Source of the DNA: Selaginella tamariscina
Lineage: Eukaryota > Streptophyta > Lycopodiopsida > Selaginellales > Selaginellaceae
Direction of reading: 5' to 3'
NCBI GenBank assembly: GCA_003024785.1
Contig: PUQB01000953.1
Location: 1-64,000 of the forward strand
DNA length: 64,000 bases
Part shown: positions 22,304 to 34,770 of the stretch, piece after piece
How positions within the stretch are numbered: position 1 is the stretch's first letter
How the letters are laid out: the number at the start of each line of letters is the position of its first letter
Translations under genes and position numbers: made by a program
Notes under the pieces: model-generated
What the model was told of the DNA's origin: nothing
Databases searched by the model: none
Seen by the model: only the letters and a program-made list of their open reading frames with translations

Positions 22304-23929
22304 TTAAGTATTATCATACGTGCTAATCTTAGATCTCGTGTTCAACCTAGCATGTTTATTAGTTTTCTCATTGTTGGACAGTGGCATGTGCAGATTTATC
22401 TCCTCCATCTCTAAAGGTTGATGCCTCTTCTTGTAAGCCTCATCATCAGTGTCCTGGAAGACTATTCAGGAAATGTATTATATATGCATAGACCTATAAA
22501 TTGTTCATTCAAATTTATTTATCTAGCAAACCCATGAATAGAATGAATGAAAGCCTCATGTGGATAGTACACACATATGTATGTATGCAGATGTACAAAT
22601 ACCATAACACGCATAGGTAATGTACTTTATATAATTCTAAAAGTTAAATTAAACTAATAACCTCATCACTTGAGTGCTCCTCCTCATCCAAATCCAGAGG
22701 TTCCACCAGCCTCCACTGAGGTATGTCAATATTAATTTGTTTAACATACTCCACACGCTGTGCACGAACGCTCTCATGCACAACAAATTTGTCGATATCA
22801 TAGTCTAATGCCCGTCTCCGTGTAGCTCGATCTCATATAAATCAAATTATGTTTATACTTTAATTCTATGTTTGTTTCTTATTATTAATTTAAATATATT
22901 ATTGTTAATCAATTACATTTATGCAAATATTATTTCTTCAATATCAATTATTCTGTATCAGCTTACCTTTTGGGACATGAGGTACAGCGGGAGGACGAGT
23001 TGCACTACCTGTTACATAGAAGCATTGAATAGTGTTCTCATATATACATATGAGGTTCTTATAACATCATGACTTAAAATAAGAAAGATAAACGTAACTT
23101 AACATAATATCTAAGACTAGACCTATACATCTACATGATATGTGTATATATATGTGCATGCATATATATCCATTTAGAATACAAATATATTTACCCCGTT
23201 TGGCTAGCTGCAACCGTTTATGGACCTTGGTAGCCCTATCTTCTAGCGGTTCAACCATTAGTGCATGCTTCTTTGGAGAATCGTCCTCCTCCTCCACATT
23301 TACTTGCTCCGATTTACCCACTGCTGTCACTACACATGATACAATTTAGTAAATGGTACAAAGTGTAAACCAAATACATAAGAACATATATATGTATTCA
23401 TAGATATAGGTCATATCTACCCACACACAACAAACTTTCGTTGGGTATGGATGCCACAAATAGATACATGATCTTTAGTATCACTTTTTACACTAATTTT
23501 TTTATCATTCTAAGTTAATAGTATTTAGTCTTACCAGCTGCTTTCACAAAGTCCTTGTCATTCTCGGCAGCACCATCTTTGCTCTCCTCCATGTCTATAT
23601 AGTTTTCAGAATGTTTTGAGTATGCAGCCTTTGCTTCCTCCACGACTCCATGTTCTTCTCGATCCTTCACAAACTGTTTATACTTCTTGGTAGTTACGAC
23701 GAATTTCTTCTTTAAACACGCTTTACGCAAGCACCGAAACCTGGGCTGGGTATCCTTTTTATTGTTGTAACAGTCAAATGCGGTGTCTCTTGAGCCACAA
23801 TTGGGGCACATATATACTCCATTAGGCAGTTCGTGTGCAGCCCAACGATGCTCCAAATGGTTCTCAACTATATATGGCCAACGATGTGGACATTCTTTAG
23901 GTCTTGGCTTTGGCCCTTTTTCTCGCCAT
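22304..23929 (-). CDS. Dof-like zinc finger + PEHE-domain gene, copy 1
   Basis: A five-exon minus-strand gene model: 23929-23535, 23329-23195, 23008-22967, 22831-22662 and 22453-22304 (TAA). All introns are GT-AG, with phases 1,1,1,0. Exon 1 starts MARKPGPKPRPKE (basic, AT-hook-like) and carries CPNCGSRDTAF, YNNKKDTQPRFRC and a fourth Cys, resembling a Dof finger (CX2CX21C, then CX4C instead of CX2C). Exons 4-5 carry LDYDIDKFVVHESV, RVEY, DIPQWRLVE and an acidic stretch before DEAYKKRH, matching the PEHE domain of KANSL1/MSL1, which binds MYST acetyltransferases. This copy lacks two bases in exon 1 (GG near 23917), which shifts the start. A nuclear chromatin role is inferred. The splicing is my model, not observed. 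Confidence 0.7.
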
Positions 23930-24439
23930 TGAATACTCTGTAGTTAATAGATGAAACTTGGTTAATAAGATGCATAAGTAATACAATTAGTAAATATTTA
24001 AAATATGAATGCAATCTAGTGATGATCTTACTGTCTGAGTTTTATTATTTAAATACTAACAAGAATATGAATGTATATATATACTCGTTTATATGTGTTT
24101 ATATAGAAGGAGATTACGTGCTTGAGAACAAGATGACAGTCAGTAGGTGTTTATCTAGATTATCCAAGCACATTCAATATCAACCAATTTAATCTGGGTA
24201 ACAAAATCAATCATCAAAGTATACACCCCCAATTAATATGATCACTATTTTCAATATCAATATGGATTAAGAAAAATACAGACCCACAACTCATGCACAA
24301 TTGATCTAGATTATTATTTTTAATGTCAGTATATTCTAAATTACTAATTCAAAAAAAATGAAGTGTACAGATGATTGAGTATAGCATTAAATTAATTTAA
24401 AAATATTTATGAACGCACCTTTTTATTTGCTCTCGAGCA
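23930..24439. other. 5' region of PEHE gene copy 1
   Basis: AT-rich. An AG acceptor just before the ATG (CTACAG) suggests that the first coding exon may follow a 5' untranslated intron. No further coding exon was recognised upstream. Confidence 0.4.
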
Positions 24440-24560
24440 ATAGTCAATCCTAGGGTAACATGTTAATCCTAGGGTATGCAATCCACGTGCCAACGTGGAA
24501 TCCACACGCCAACGTGGATTAACACGTTATCACGTTAATAATGTCATAATAATCTTATCA
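24440..24560 (-). promoter_or_regulatory. Candidate promoter block with G-box and ACGT repeats
   Basis: It contains two copies of a TCAATCCTAGGGTA/TTAATCCTAGGGTA motif. It also has two copies of an AATCCACGTGCCAACGTGG-type 19-mer, the first with a CACGTG G-box at 24484-24489, and further ACGT cores (AACACGTTATCACGTT). In plants such cores are bZIP/bHLH sites. It lies 555 bp upstream of the ATG, and the spacing is identical in copies 2 and 3. Confidence 0.45.
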
Positions 24561-24579
24561 TGTTTTATTAATGTTAGTG

Positions 24580-26490
24580 CTACATTTTTGTGCTAATAAT
24601 GTATTTCCATTCTTTTATGGAATCACCCCTCTCCTTGAGAAGTCCTCTGTCCTACGGTGTGTTCTTGTTTAGGTTGCGAGAGCATATAGTCAGCATATTC
24701 TAGCATAATATGAAGAATATTGGTCAATCCTAGTCCTAAGTTCGTGAGTTTGCCATTCTTTGTTTGCTATGACCTGGCTGTGGTTGTGCTGGTGTTGGTC
24801 CAAGAGCCTCTGGAGGGCATCGTATCACCTGTACCAATCGATTTTTGTTGCTAACTTGTCCCATAGTTCCCCGGCGTCCTTCTTCTCTTATAGCTACCTT
24901 ACATAGTAGGGCTCCTTGGCAAAGCAGTTCTATAGCTTCCTTGGCTTCCTCTCGTGGGGCTTGTCGTCGTTCTATGATTTCAGTTATTATGGCATCATGT
25001 TCCTTTGCCACGGCTGGGAGATCGAGGTCGTTATACACTACCATTGCTTCCTTTAGTTGGTTGAAGGCCTCTGCGATCTTGAGGTGAGCCAATGAGTACC
25101 ACCGACTGTCCACATGGAGATGTTGTAGGTATCCTTTGACTCTTTTTCATACTCGCCTCCATTTCCTCCTTGTTTGGCCCAGTAGGTCGTCTAGGTACCT
25201 CTGATGGGAATTCCAGTGGTAACAGGGTCCCACTGTCAAAGGTACCGCTCATATGGGCTTTGTATCCATGCCTGGGTGGTGCCATGACTTGTTTTGCTCC
25301 ACTCCCCCTCCCATGTCTAGAGTTGTGCTGGTATCGAAGTCATAGTTCGGCCAATCACACCAACAATCATGATAACGATATGGCCGGCCGTGGAAAGCTC
25401 CCTCTCGGACACGGTTTGATCTTCGTATATTCCGCTGGTTAGAGTCAGAACCAAGTACTGCTTTGAGGCAATCTGCCTAGTTCACTGTGACTCCTTCCCA
25501 GGCTTATATAGAGGTCGTTTGCCAACTGCCTAGTGATTTGTCTCCTCGTACTTCCTGTAAACAAGAAGGCTACTAGTGCTACAAATTCAGTTGCTTCCTC
25601 TCTCTCTTGTATGCCCCATAACGCCCCGTTCCCCGTGGTGGTGGACCTCTAGGGCTCCATTTCTGATAATTTTCCTACTGTGGGGCTGTCCTCCGATAGT
25701 CAAATACTGTCGCAGCTTGTCGAACATTATGGGAGGTTGTGCTTCCTCCTAAGCCAAACCGGATCCCTCTCCACCCGGTCTGGCTAATCACCAAGTCTGC
25801 AAACTAGATGAACTGCCTAGCTTCTTGGTGAATCCCAACTTTTCCACTTCTCCCTATGGAAGGTTAAAGAATTCGTCCAGGCACAACTCTCTCCTGACCC
25901 ACCGAACGTCGGGTCGGACGATCAACTCTTTGAACTTGAAATACCTGGGTGACACGAGTTTTGTTGTCCTCTCCCCTACTTCGATGGACATGCGAACCTC
26001 ATGGATGACTACTGGCCTATCCGCTTCGTCCAATTTGTCGTCATAGTGGTTGAAGTATTACATTGTATATCTCCTTCCCTTGTACTGCCAACATGGTGGT
26101 CCTCATGACGTTCTCTAAGGTGATTGGTGTGACTATCTTGCGCCTAGATACGCAATGTTGGCACCGCCCGACCATCATTGCCTTTGTAATATGTGCTCAC
26201 GCATGCGGTCCATCCTCATGGACCATGTACCCTGTGATCTGTCCACACGTGTATCTAGAAGTCGTCCTCCCAGCCGCACCGTCCTTCCTGCTGCACTTCC
26301 TTGGGGTTTCCTTGCCATAGTGGCTACTTTTTCCTAGGGTGTCTTGGTCCGAACTCCTTCTGGGTGGATATTCAGCCCAACATGGTTACTATTGGCTGTT
26401 TGTCATAGTGCATGTCTGTCATTGCTGCTTGTTGTGACCCTGATAATGTCAGGTGAAGCCCAACTTGGTCTTAGCTATAGGGCCTTTTCA
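24580..26490 (-). other. Repeated segment with coiled-coil ORF, copy 1
   Basis: Minus-strand open pieces include 25113-24736, a helical charged protein (AEAFNQLKEAMVVYND, IITEIIERRQAPREEAKEA). A basic, low-complexity part lies upstream of it. The longest form is 39002-39430. I do not recognise the family; a gag-like or host coiled-coil origin are both possible. The segment ends where a gypsy-1 LTR fragment begins. Confidence 0.4.
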
Positions 26491-27175
26491 GGTTGCCCTA
26501 ACCACATGTCCTAATACCCCCCCCTAGGGGTTAGGTTTAGGGTTAGGTTAGGACAACCGTTTTCTCTAAGGGCTGGCATTTCCGTGCCAGCCCACTTACT
26601 CATTTAGGTAAACAGGGGGGGGGGTTCGTCACATAAATAAGGTAGAGTATATGTAGTGAGACTTCTTGGGTTCAAAAGAGAGCTCGTTAATCTCCTACCG
26701 GTGCAAGCTAAGCTTGTGTCGTCAAGGTGCAACCCTCCGTTGTGCCGCCCAAACTTCCACACGACAGGGGTACAACCCACCCTAGGGTTAGACTATCCTT
26801 ATCGTTGGCAGGATCTTGCCTTTGAGATAGGGGCACGTCACTTCCAAGGAGTTAGTTAAATTCCTTGGTTTGAAAACCTGCCCGCAAGCTCAAAGACATT
26901 GCCCGAGTTTACTTTCCGCAAAACTAGTGGTTGAGGCCTTGCTTCGGCCGCCTCAATGCCAAGCTAGGAACGAGACCTAAAGCTCGGCTAGTCCGTGTAC
27001 CCTGATTTACAAGGTGAGTCTCGTTTGTGGGCTTAGTCAGTTAGGGGTTTGAGTTCCTAAGGCTTGGGTTCCTAATACGGGTTATTTTACCATATTCTGT
27101 GAGGTTTCCAGAGAGGGGATTCCAGGGTTGGCACCTGGCAAGCCGCCTTTGTGGCACCAGGTAAAAACTCTGACA
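26491..27175 (+). repeat. gypsy-1 LTR fragment
   Basis: Matches about 12128-12804 of the gypsy-1 3' LTR, including part of the telomere-like block and the G run, and ends ...CTCTGACA with the same right flank. No internal gypsy-1 sequence accompanies it. The shared flank shows it was copied by duplication from the same insertion, not inserted anew. Confidence 0.85.
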
Positions 27176-27400
27176 GGTGGGGGCTCCACTTGCCACTCTG
27201 AAGCAGAAGTTAGCCACAGTGGAGAGCGAACTTAAACAAATATATATATATTAACATACAAGTTTAAGATGATGCAATTATTAAGTGATAAATATATGCA
27301 GGATAAAAAACTTGCAATGAGAGAGAAATTTAGTTTAAAAGAGTAATTGTTACAATATTATTATTGATGGATCAATCCGCATAGGCACTTTGAGTGTATG
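27176..27400. other. Spacer, second copy
   Basis: Equivalent to 12805-13026. No gene seen. Confidence 0.5.
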
Positions 27401-28301
27401 TGTTATGACTCGTATAACGAATCAAAGAATATTCCTCATAAAGGTATAAGCCAGAATATTCCCAAAAAGTTATACATAAATCTAGAAGAATCCAAAAGGA
27501 TATAGATCTAAGTTATAAAAGGGAATTAAAAGAATTAAGGAAGGCACCCTAATATTGGAAGCCTTTTGGAGAGCAATGTGTGGAGACTAAAGACAGCTCG
27601 GGGAGGTTGGGTGGTTTTGTGAGGGTCTTTAGTCTGTACATAGTGGTGCCTAACAATTGGTATTGGAGGAAGGTTTGAGATGAGTAACCAGTGGAAGGAG
27701 AGGATAATACCACTTGTGTAGAGATGTTGAACACTGAAAGGCAAATTGTCCGAGGAGCAAGCCCAAGGGCAAGGGTTTCAACAATGGCAAGGACAAAGAG
27801 ACACCTAAGAAGCTTCAGGAGATGGAGCGTGGAGAGGAGCACAAGGGAGACTTCTCTAAACCACAAAGTAAATTTCTATTTGTTCTTTCTCAACAGGTAA
27901 ACTACATGGCACGAGAGGAGCCACATACACGTGCTATTGTGGTGAAGGGACAACTTGGTGTGGTCGTTGGGACTCCGTAGGCCAAGTGTGGTGGTTCTAT
28001 GAAGTCTTGGTGGTCACTAGGACATTGTGGTAGCGTCCAGTTCTGGGGGTTCGCCTTGGTGATCCAGACTTACCTTGGGGAACATTGGAAGGTGTGAGAT
28101 GGCCTCTACCCGGACACCGCAAGGGTTCGTGTATAAGTGAGGAGGAGTTCTTCTAGGTGGGGTGTTTTACCTGCTATGACTGTATGTTGTCGGAATAGAA
28201 GCAGGGCAGAGAAGAATGACTGGAAGGTGGTGGACAAAAGGAGTAAATACATACATACATATATATATATGCATGTTGTAACTAAAATGGGCATGGCTAT
28301 A
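27401..28301 (+). mobile_element. 5' end of gypsy-2-related element, second copy (fossil)
   Basis: LTR 27401-27655 followed by the primer site and leader, nearly identical to 13027-13930. Broken; only the 5' end is present. Confidence 0.75.
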
Positions 28302-28870
28302 GTCCCATTTCCTAATAATTAGCAATTTTAACTATTTAATTAGCATTTTCTAATATTAAAGGAATACTCTTTAGAATTTATGTTTGAAAACATAATATTC
28401 TATTTTGTATTCGACTCTTCATTAAACAAAAATTAATAACATTATAAAGTAGAAGGTATTAAATTATATAATATATTGCCTAATATAACAATTAAGAAAG
28501 AGCATAAGAGGTACATTATATAAATATTGATGTTGTTATTAAAATATTAATATTTAAATATAACATTATTAATTAAAAATTTGTAGTAGTAATAATATAT
28601 ATATAATATACAAAATCCTATAATAATATAGTCAATCTTCCATATCGTTTTTTAAATTTATAAAGTTAAGCAAACAATTTGGTACTATTATTAAAGAGTT
28701 TATAATAATTATGAATATTAAATATATAATATTTTATAATTTTGTAATTACTTTAAGCTTCAGAAAACATACATTTCCTTGTAGTTTTATTAATCGTGAC
28801 TTTATCAACACTTCTTGACATCCACCCATATCGAATGGATTTAACATTTATAAAACATGCTGAGTCTTTT
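28302..28870. other. Very AT-rich spacer, second copy
   Basis: Equivalent to 13931-14480. No gene seen. Confidence 0.55.
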
Positions 28871-29087
28871 TGACACTGAGCGTGATTGTCTCAAACACAC
28901 CTTTAGCAACAAACATTGACAAGTATGTTAGCACATATCTAGAAAATAAAAGTAAGTATGAGCTTGAGAAACCTTAAGTAAAATGATTTACCTATTTTTG
29001 TTTTCGCCTGCACAATTATCCATCTGTAAAAGCAAATGACGAGGAAGCTGTTTTTTGTGCAGGTTGCTGACAATGCCTCTCATATTC

Positions 29088-30860
29088 CTAAGTAGCCTCA
29101 AGTGTTAACGTGTTCATGAGAGCATTATGTAAAGGTTGAAGGTGTTGTTTCTTCACTTTGAGATCACTGATAGGACTTGTCTGTGAGTGGGCTTTAAGGT
29201 TTCTGAAACACATGGCCAATGACCCAATAGTGAAATTGGAGTCGCTAGACCAATGTGGAAGTGAAAAGTGTCCATATGACTCACAACTATGTCCATGTGT
29301 TAACACACCTGTCAATAAAATCGGAAGTTTCATGACATTTTCAAGGCACTTTGGTGTTCCAACGAGCTTTGGAATGTTGGTCTTTGAATGATCCATCTTG
29401 TCATGGATCAAGCACAGGTACTCTGATGGGTGTAACACAGAAAGCATGCGGTGTGCATAGTACTGAGACAAGCAAGTTTGTTGTGCAATTATGTGGGCCT
29501 CCATCTTTTTCAATGGCAGTGATCTCCACCAAGGTTTTTGCATAAGCCTCTATAGCCTTCAATGATGTACAAGTGTCATACTTGGAAAAGTTAGAGTGTT
29601 TTGCAATCTACACATCCTTAAAATGAGTATTCCATATGTTGTTGAAGGTACCAGTGCAGATTGCTTGGAGCCCCATCAAACTGAGGCACTTATTCACATG
29701 TTCACACAGCTTCAATTGAGTGTAGATTGAAGGCAAAACCTTGAGATTTTCCCTGACCCCTGCATTTGTGGTTCGGCATTTGTGAGGCATCCTGTTTGCA
29801 TTTGCTTCCACAAAAGCCTTGAGTATCTCTATGGCTACCATAATGTGAGAGCGGGTTTTGACCAAGCGAGTGTTCCCATGTACTGAGGTTCGCGCTCCAT
29901 CTAGCCACTCATCCCTCCGACGGTAGAACGTGGTCTTTGGGATTCGGTATATACTGTACCAAGTTTTGAAGTAGATGGCCACCTTATTAAATACCATGGA
30001 TGTACTCTGATAACCTGTGTCCGAGGCCATTCCATCAATACACCCAGTTAGTGCAACATATACAAACTCATGCCTTTGCTTTTGGGTGAGCGTACAAAAG
30101 ACATGTCTACATTGGGTAATTTCATTCCGGTGCCATCTGACAACACTTCTTCTTGTAGTAGTCAATTGTGGAAATGCTTGTAACACTTTTGAAAGATGTA
30201 GGATCCATCTTGGCCCTCTTGCTGAAACTTGCAGGGGAAGATCTACAACCCATGAATCGCCTTTTTCTTACAATAGGACCAATGCAAAGAACCTCTTCAA
30301 ATATGAGTTGTTCTTCCGGGTTGTTATTATTGAAATTCAACCCAGAATATGTTGAACCATCTTGCCGTCTTAATTCAGATGTTTGCTACCTCACGAGGGA
30401 TCCAGGATGCAATGTGCCATTAGGTGAAACCTCTGTCACAACTACCCCACAAAGTCGGACCCTAGTTTCTCTTCTGACACTACTTCCATTGGATTTATAG
30501 TTGTGATAATGCCTCTCCCAACCTCAATCTCATGAAGAAAGAGAATCACCTCATCCATCAAAGCAGGCAAGCCATCATTTGGTAAACTCGTGCTACTATT
30601 TCTTTATGACTCTGTATATTCTGTGTTAGCCTTGACTTCATCCAATTTCCACAATACATAAGAACCCTCCTCAAATTCCATTCCCGGAACCTCAACATGC
30701 TTGTAAATGGTGTTCACCCATACGTACACACAAGATCCTTGGGCAATATTGTGAATGATGCATTATCATCTCGAACTTCCACAGTTCCAGTGCCAACTAT
30801 CTTATTGTTCTGAAGAAGACATACTTTATTTCCAGTATTAAATATATTGTCCTAAACATA
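29088..30860 (-). mobile_element. DNA-transposon transposase-like gene, copy 2 (better preserved)
   Basis: The ORF 30186-29608 (192 codons) runs from LQAFPQLTTTRRSVVRW through VYVALTGCIDGMAS, PKTTFYRRRDEWLDG, TRLVKTRSHIMVAIE and EANANRMPHK to FNNIWNTHFKDV. It ends in a TAG (29608-29610) that copy 1 shares. The same frame then continues with a TCTSLKAIEAYAKT segment and HDKMDHSKTNIP (first Asp of a probable DDE-type site), then LTGVLTHGHSCESYGHFSLP. The fold is RNase H-like by inference. The shared stop suggests the parent copy was already inactive, or that a short intron spans it. The 3' catalytic residues are not recognised. Confidence 0.62.
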
Positions 30861-31000
30861 AATAATTGTGTTATTTATGATATTTATTTATGCAATATTT
30901 CTAAAAATCTGAATTGTGGTTACTTAATAATATGCATGTGCAATAATACATAATTATGTACAGAGATAATATCTCATGCTTCATTAATACAACTGATGGG

Positions 31001-31443
31001 CAAGATTAATCCGCCCACAACTCCCTTTGACGAGGAACGATGAGCGGATTAATCCCGCTGCCGACTCTACCCCTTCGAAGTGAGTCGGCGGGATTAATCC
31101 CGCTGACAAAGCTACCCTTCGAGAGAGTCGGCAGGATTAATCCCGCCGTCAACTCTACCCCATCAAGAGAGTCGGCGAGATTAATCCCGCCATCGGATCT
31201 TCCTCGTCGGAGAGAGGCGGGGGATTAATCCCGCTGCAGACTCCCTCCGACGAGGAAAAGTAGCGGGATTAATCCGCCCCGGATTTCCTCATCGGAGAGG
31301 CGATGGGATTAATCCCGCGGCAGACTCTCTCCGACCAGGAAGTACTGGCGGATTAATCCCGCCGCCGGATCTTCCTTATCAGAGAGAGGCAGCGGGATTA
31401 ATCCCGCCACAACTCCTTTGACGAGGAAGAGGGGGCGGGATTA
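31001..31443. repeat. Palindromic ~45-bp array, second copy
   Basis: Same units and order as 16617-17070, slightly shorter because of several one- and two-base losses, many in runs of G or C. It joins gypsy-2 pol at the same point. Confidence 0.9.
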
Positions 31444-33960
31444 CATAAGCGTGTTTGGAATTCTCTAACCACTGTGGCTCTCCTAACGCTTGACAAAGCA
31501 TCTACCACACATTAGCCTTTCCCATGCAATGCTCAATAGGAAATTTGCCAAACTCCATGAGCTTAACCATCCAGCGAGCTTGCTGAGAGTTTAACTCTTT
31601 CTGTTTGAACAGATATACCAAAATCTTGTGATCTGTAAACACTTTGAAACTTGCATCATAAAGATAGTGCCTCCAAACTCATAATGCTCGTTGAGTATTG
31701 TTGCTCTGCAGGATTCAAATATGGCTCTTATAAGCAATAGGCCTTCCTCTTGCATAAGTACAACTCCAATGGCCACTCCACTTGCATCACACGATACCTC
31801 AGAGGGATCTGCAATACATAAAACTGGTGCACGTACCAAAGCTAGTTTTAAAGCTTGGAAACTGCTCTTCTCTGAAGCACTTCATGCAAAGGGAACGTCC
31901 TTCCTCAACAACCTAGTTAACGAAGAAGCTTTCTTGGCATAATCCTTGACATACCGCCGATAATAACCAGCCATGCCCAAGAAACTCTGTAACTCTTTTG
32001 CATTGCTATGAACTCGCCATTGCTCCACCATTGCCACCTTCTGTGGATCAGTCTTCACTCCACTTGGCGTTACAATGTGACCCAAATACTCCACTTTGCA
32101 CTGAGCAAATGCACATTTGCTTTTCTTTGCATAGAGCTTGTTCTCCTCACAACTGAAGAACTCTTTGCAAATGCTGCACATGCTCCTTCATATTCTTATT
32201 GTAAATAAGAATATCGTTGAGGAAGATCTCCACAAAGTCGTGCAAGTAGTCACCAAACACCTCAGTTGTCAACCGAGTGAATGTGACTGGGGCATTTGTT
32301 AAGCCAAATGGCATAACAGTGAACTCGAAATGCCCAACTATCTTGGTGAACACTCTGGCTCCACCGTGATGATCCATGATAGTATCCACATGGCATGAGC
32401 ATCTTGTCCTTCACTGTTTGCTTGTTGAGAGCTCTATAGTCTATGCACATCCTCATGGTGCCATCCTTCTTCTTGACAAGCAATATTGGTGCACCAAATG
32501 GAGACTTGCTCAGTTGTATGAAGCCATATTCCAATAGCTCCATCACATGTCTCTTAATCTCTTTCTCCTTAGCATGGCTCAGTCGGAATGGCTTACGGTA
32601 AATGGCTTTTGTACCCTATTCTATCCACACCTCTTGCATCTGGTAAGCCATGAGGCAGCTCGGGAGGGAAGACGTCAGCAAACTCCTTGCACAACAGCTT
32701 TGTTCAAGGTGATAGTAAAGAACTTGTTTGAAGACTCAAGCTTTGTTCCAAACCAAGTGTCTTTCACTTTACTATACTCAAGCTTCATGTGCTTGGTGCT
32801 CCACTAGATCTTAGGATCACATGCACTAGCTTCGCAAGAAAGAAAGTTCCACCAGCTGGGTTTTGCCAACTCTAGCTGAAACTCCTCCACACAAGCATTT
32901 AGCTATGTGGAAATGAGCCCTCAATCTCGTGTTGAGGCAAGTCTTTGCGCATCTCCACCAGTTGGATTTGCCAACCTCCAGCTGTAACTCCTTCACACAA
33001 GCACTGTAGCTCTGTGTGACATCTAAGTCCTCAATCTTGTATTGAGGCACAATCTTCATGCAGCTCCACCAACTGGGTTTTGCCAGCCTATAGTGTAATC
33101 CTCCACACAAGCTTGTAGCTCTGTGTGATAATTGAGCCTCAATCTCATTTTGATGCATTCTTCATGTAGCTCACCAGCTAGGTTTTGCCAACTCCAGCTG
33201 TAACTCCTCCACAAGCACTGTGGTCTGTTTGATGCTGAGCCTCAATCTCGTATTGAGGACAATCTTCGTGCAGCTTTACTAGCTGGGATTTCCCAACCTC
33301 TAGCTGTAACTCTCCACACAAGCACTATAGCTCTATGTGATAGCTGAGCCTTCAAATTCGTATTGAGCACAGTCTTCGTGGGTAGGCACTCTCCTCCACT
33401 AACTTTGTTGACACAAAGTTATCGTTACTCATGCTATCCATAAGGACTTGCACTGGACGGTCACCTAGTCGTCCCTCCACCACAATAGCAAATGTGTGTG
33501 GCTCCTCCCGTGCCATGTAGTTTATCTATTGAGCAAGAACAAATAGAAATTTACCTTGTGGTTTAGAGAAGTCTCCTTTGTGCTCCTCTCGACGCTCCAT
33601 CTCCTAAAGCTTCTTAGGCGTCTACTTGTCCTTACTGCCATTAAACTTTTGCCCTTGGGCTTGCTTCTCCTTGAACAATTTGCCTTTTAGTGTCCAATGT
33701 CTCCACATGTGGTATTATCCTTTCCTTCCCACCGGTCACTCATCTCGAACCTTGCTTCGATACCAATTGTTAGGCACCACTACGTACAAACTAGAGACCA
33801 CCCGACCTCCCCAGCTGTCTCTAATCTCCACATGCTGCTCTCCAAAAGGCTTCAATCTTAGTGTGCCCTTAATTCTCTTAGATCTAGGTATAGCTCTTTA
33901 GGAATATCTAGCTTATACCTTTCTAGGAATATTATTTGATTTGTTATACGGGTCATAACA
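31444..33960 (-). mobile_element. gypsy-2 copy, second unit (fossil)
   Basis: Same parts as 17071-19629: LTR 33768-33960, leader, protease side, linker repeats (about 32840-33390), RT (31882-32546) and RNase H (about 31470-31840). No integrase. It has more small interruptions than the other copies; broken. Confidence 0.82.
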
Positions 33961-34255
33961 AGTACTGTAATTTTGTACCATGTGCCGTGCGGTCATAATA
34001 TAAGCTTCCTTTCTCTCATTATATGACTATCTCTTACTCATATTTCTGCTTTGATGTATACTATTCATTTCTTAGTACTGTGACGGATCTGTAGTATGCT
34101 ACCTATTATACACCTTGCCATACTTATCCTTTCCCACCTTCTGAAGTCTGATCTGTCTTTTATTTCTACTCTATCTTATTCCAATTGACCCTTAATACGG
34201 GTTTGTCGGGGCGACCACTACTATGTTTAGTGCGTAGGATTTTCCATGTTCAACA
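33961..34255 (+). repeat. LTR-A remainder, second unit
   Basis: Matches 19630-19929, ends TGTTCAACA. Confidence 0.78.
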
Positions 34256-34770
34256 AAAGCCATTTATCATAAGCCATTTTGATTGAGCCATGTTGAGAAG
34301 CAAGAGGTTAGAATATGGCTTCATACACTCAAGCAAGTCTCCATGTGGTGCACCAATATTGCTTGTCATGAAAAAAAATGGCACCATGAGGATGTGCATA
34401 GACTGCAGAGCTCTCAACAAGCAAACAGTGAAGGACAGGATGCCCATGCCACGTGTGGATCTATTATGGATCATCTCGGTAGAGCAAGAGTGTTCACCAA
34501 GATAGATTTGCGTAGTGGGTATTATCAATTGATGTGAAGGAGGATATCTACAAAACTACTTTCAACACTAGCTTTGGGCATTTTGAGTTCATTGTTGTCA
34601 TTTGGCTTAACAAATGCCCATCCACATTCACTTGGTTGATGATGAGGTATTTGCTGACTACTTACACAACTTTGTGGAGATCTTCCTCGACGATATTCTT
34701 ATTTAAAGTAAGAATATAGAGTATGTGGAGCATTTGTGAAGAGTTCTTCAATTGTGCAGGAGACAAGCTC
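34256..34770 (+). mobile_element. gypsy-3 RT fragment, second unit (fossil)
   Basis: Same RT blocks and same end points as 19930-20456; broken. Confidence 0.82.

Noticed and set aside
23515-23929. Zinc ribbon of an IS1/InsA-like bacterial transposase
   Set aside because: The CPNCGS start is similar, but the YNN....QPR..C pattern fits a Dof-like finger better and the stretch is one exon of a multi-exon gene. I keep it as an alternative only.
25823-26340. Plus-strand ORFs as genes
   Set aside because: Not kept open among the three copies of the segment, and the minus strand has the longer conserved reading. Treated as shadows.
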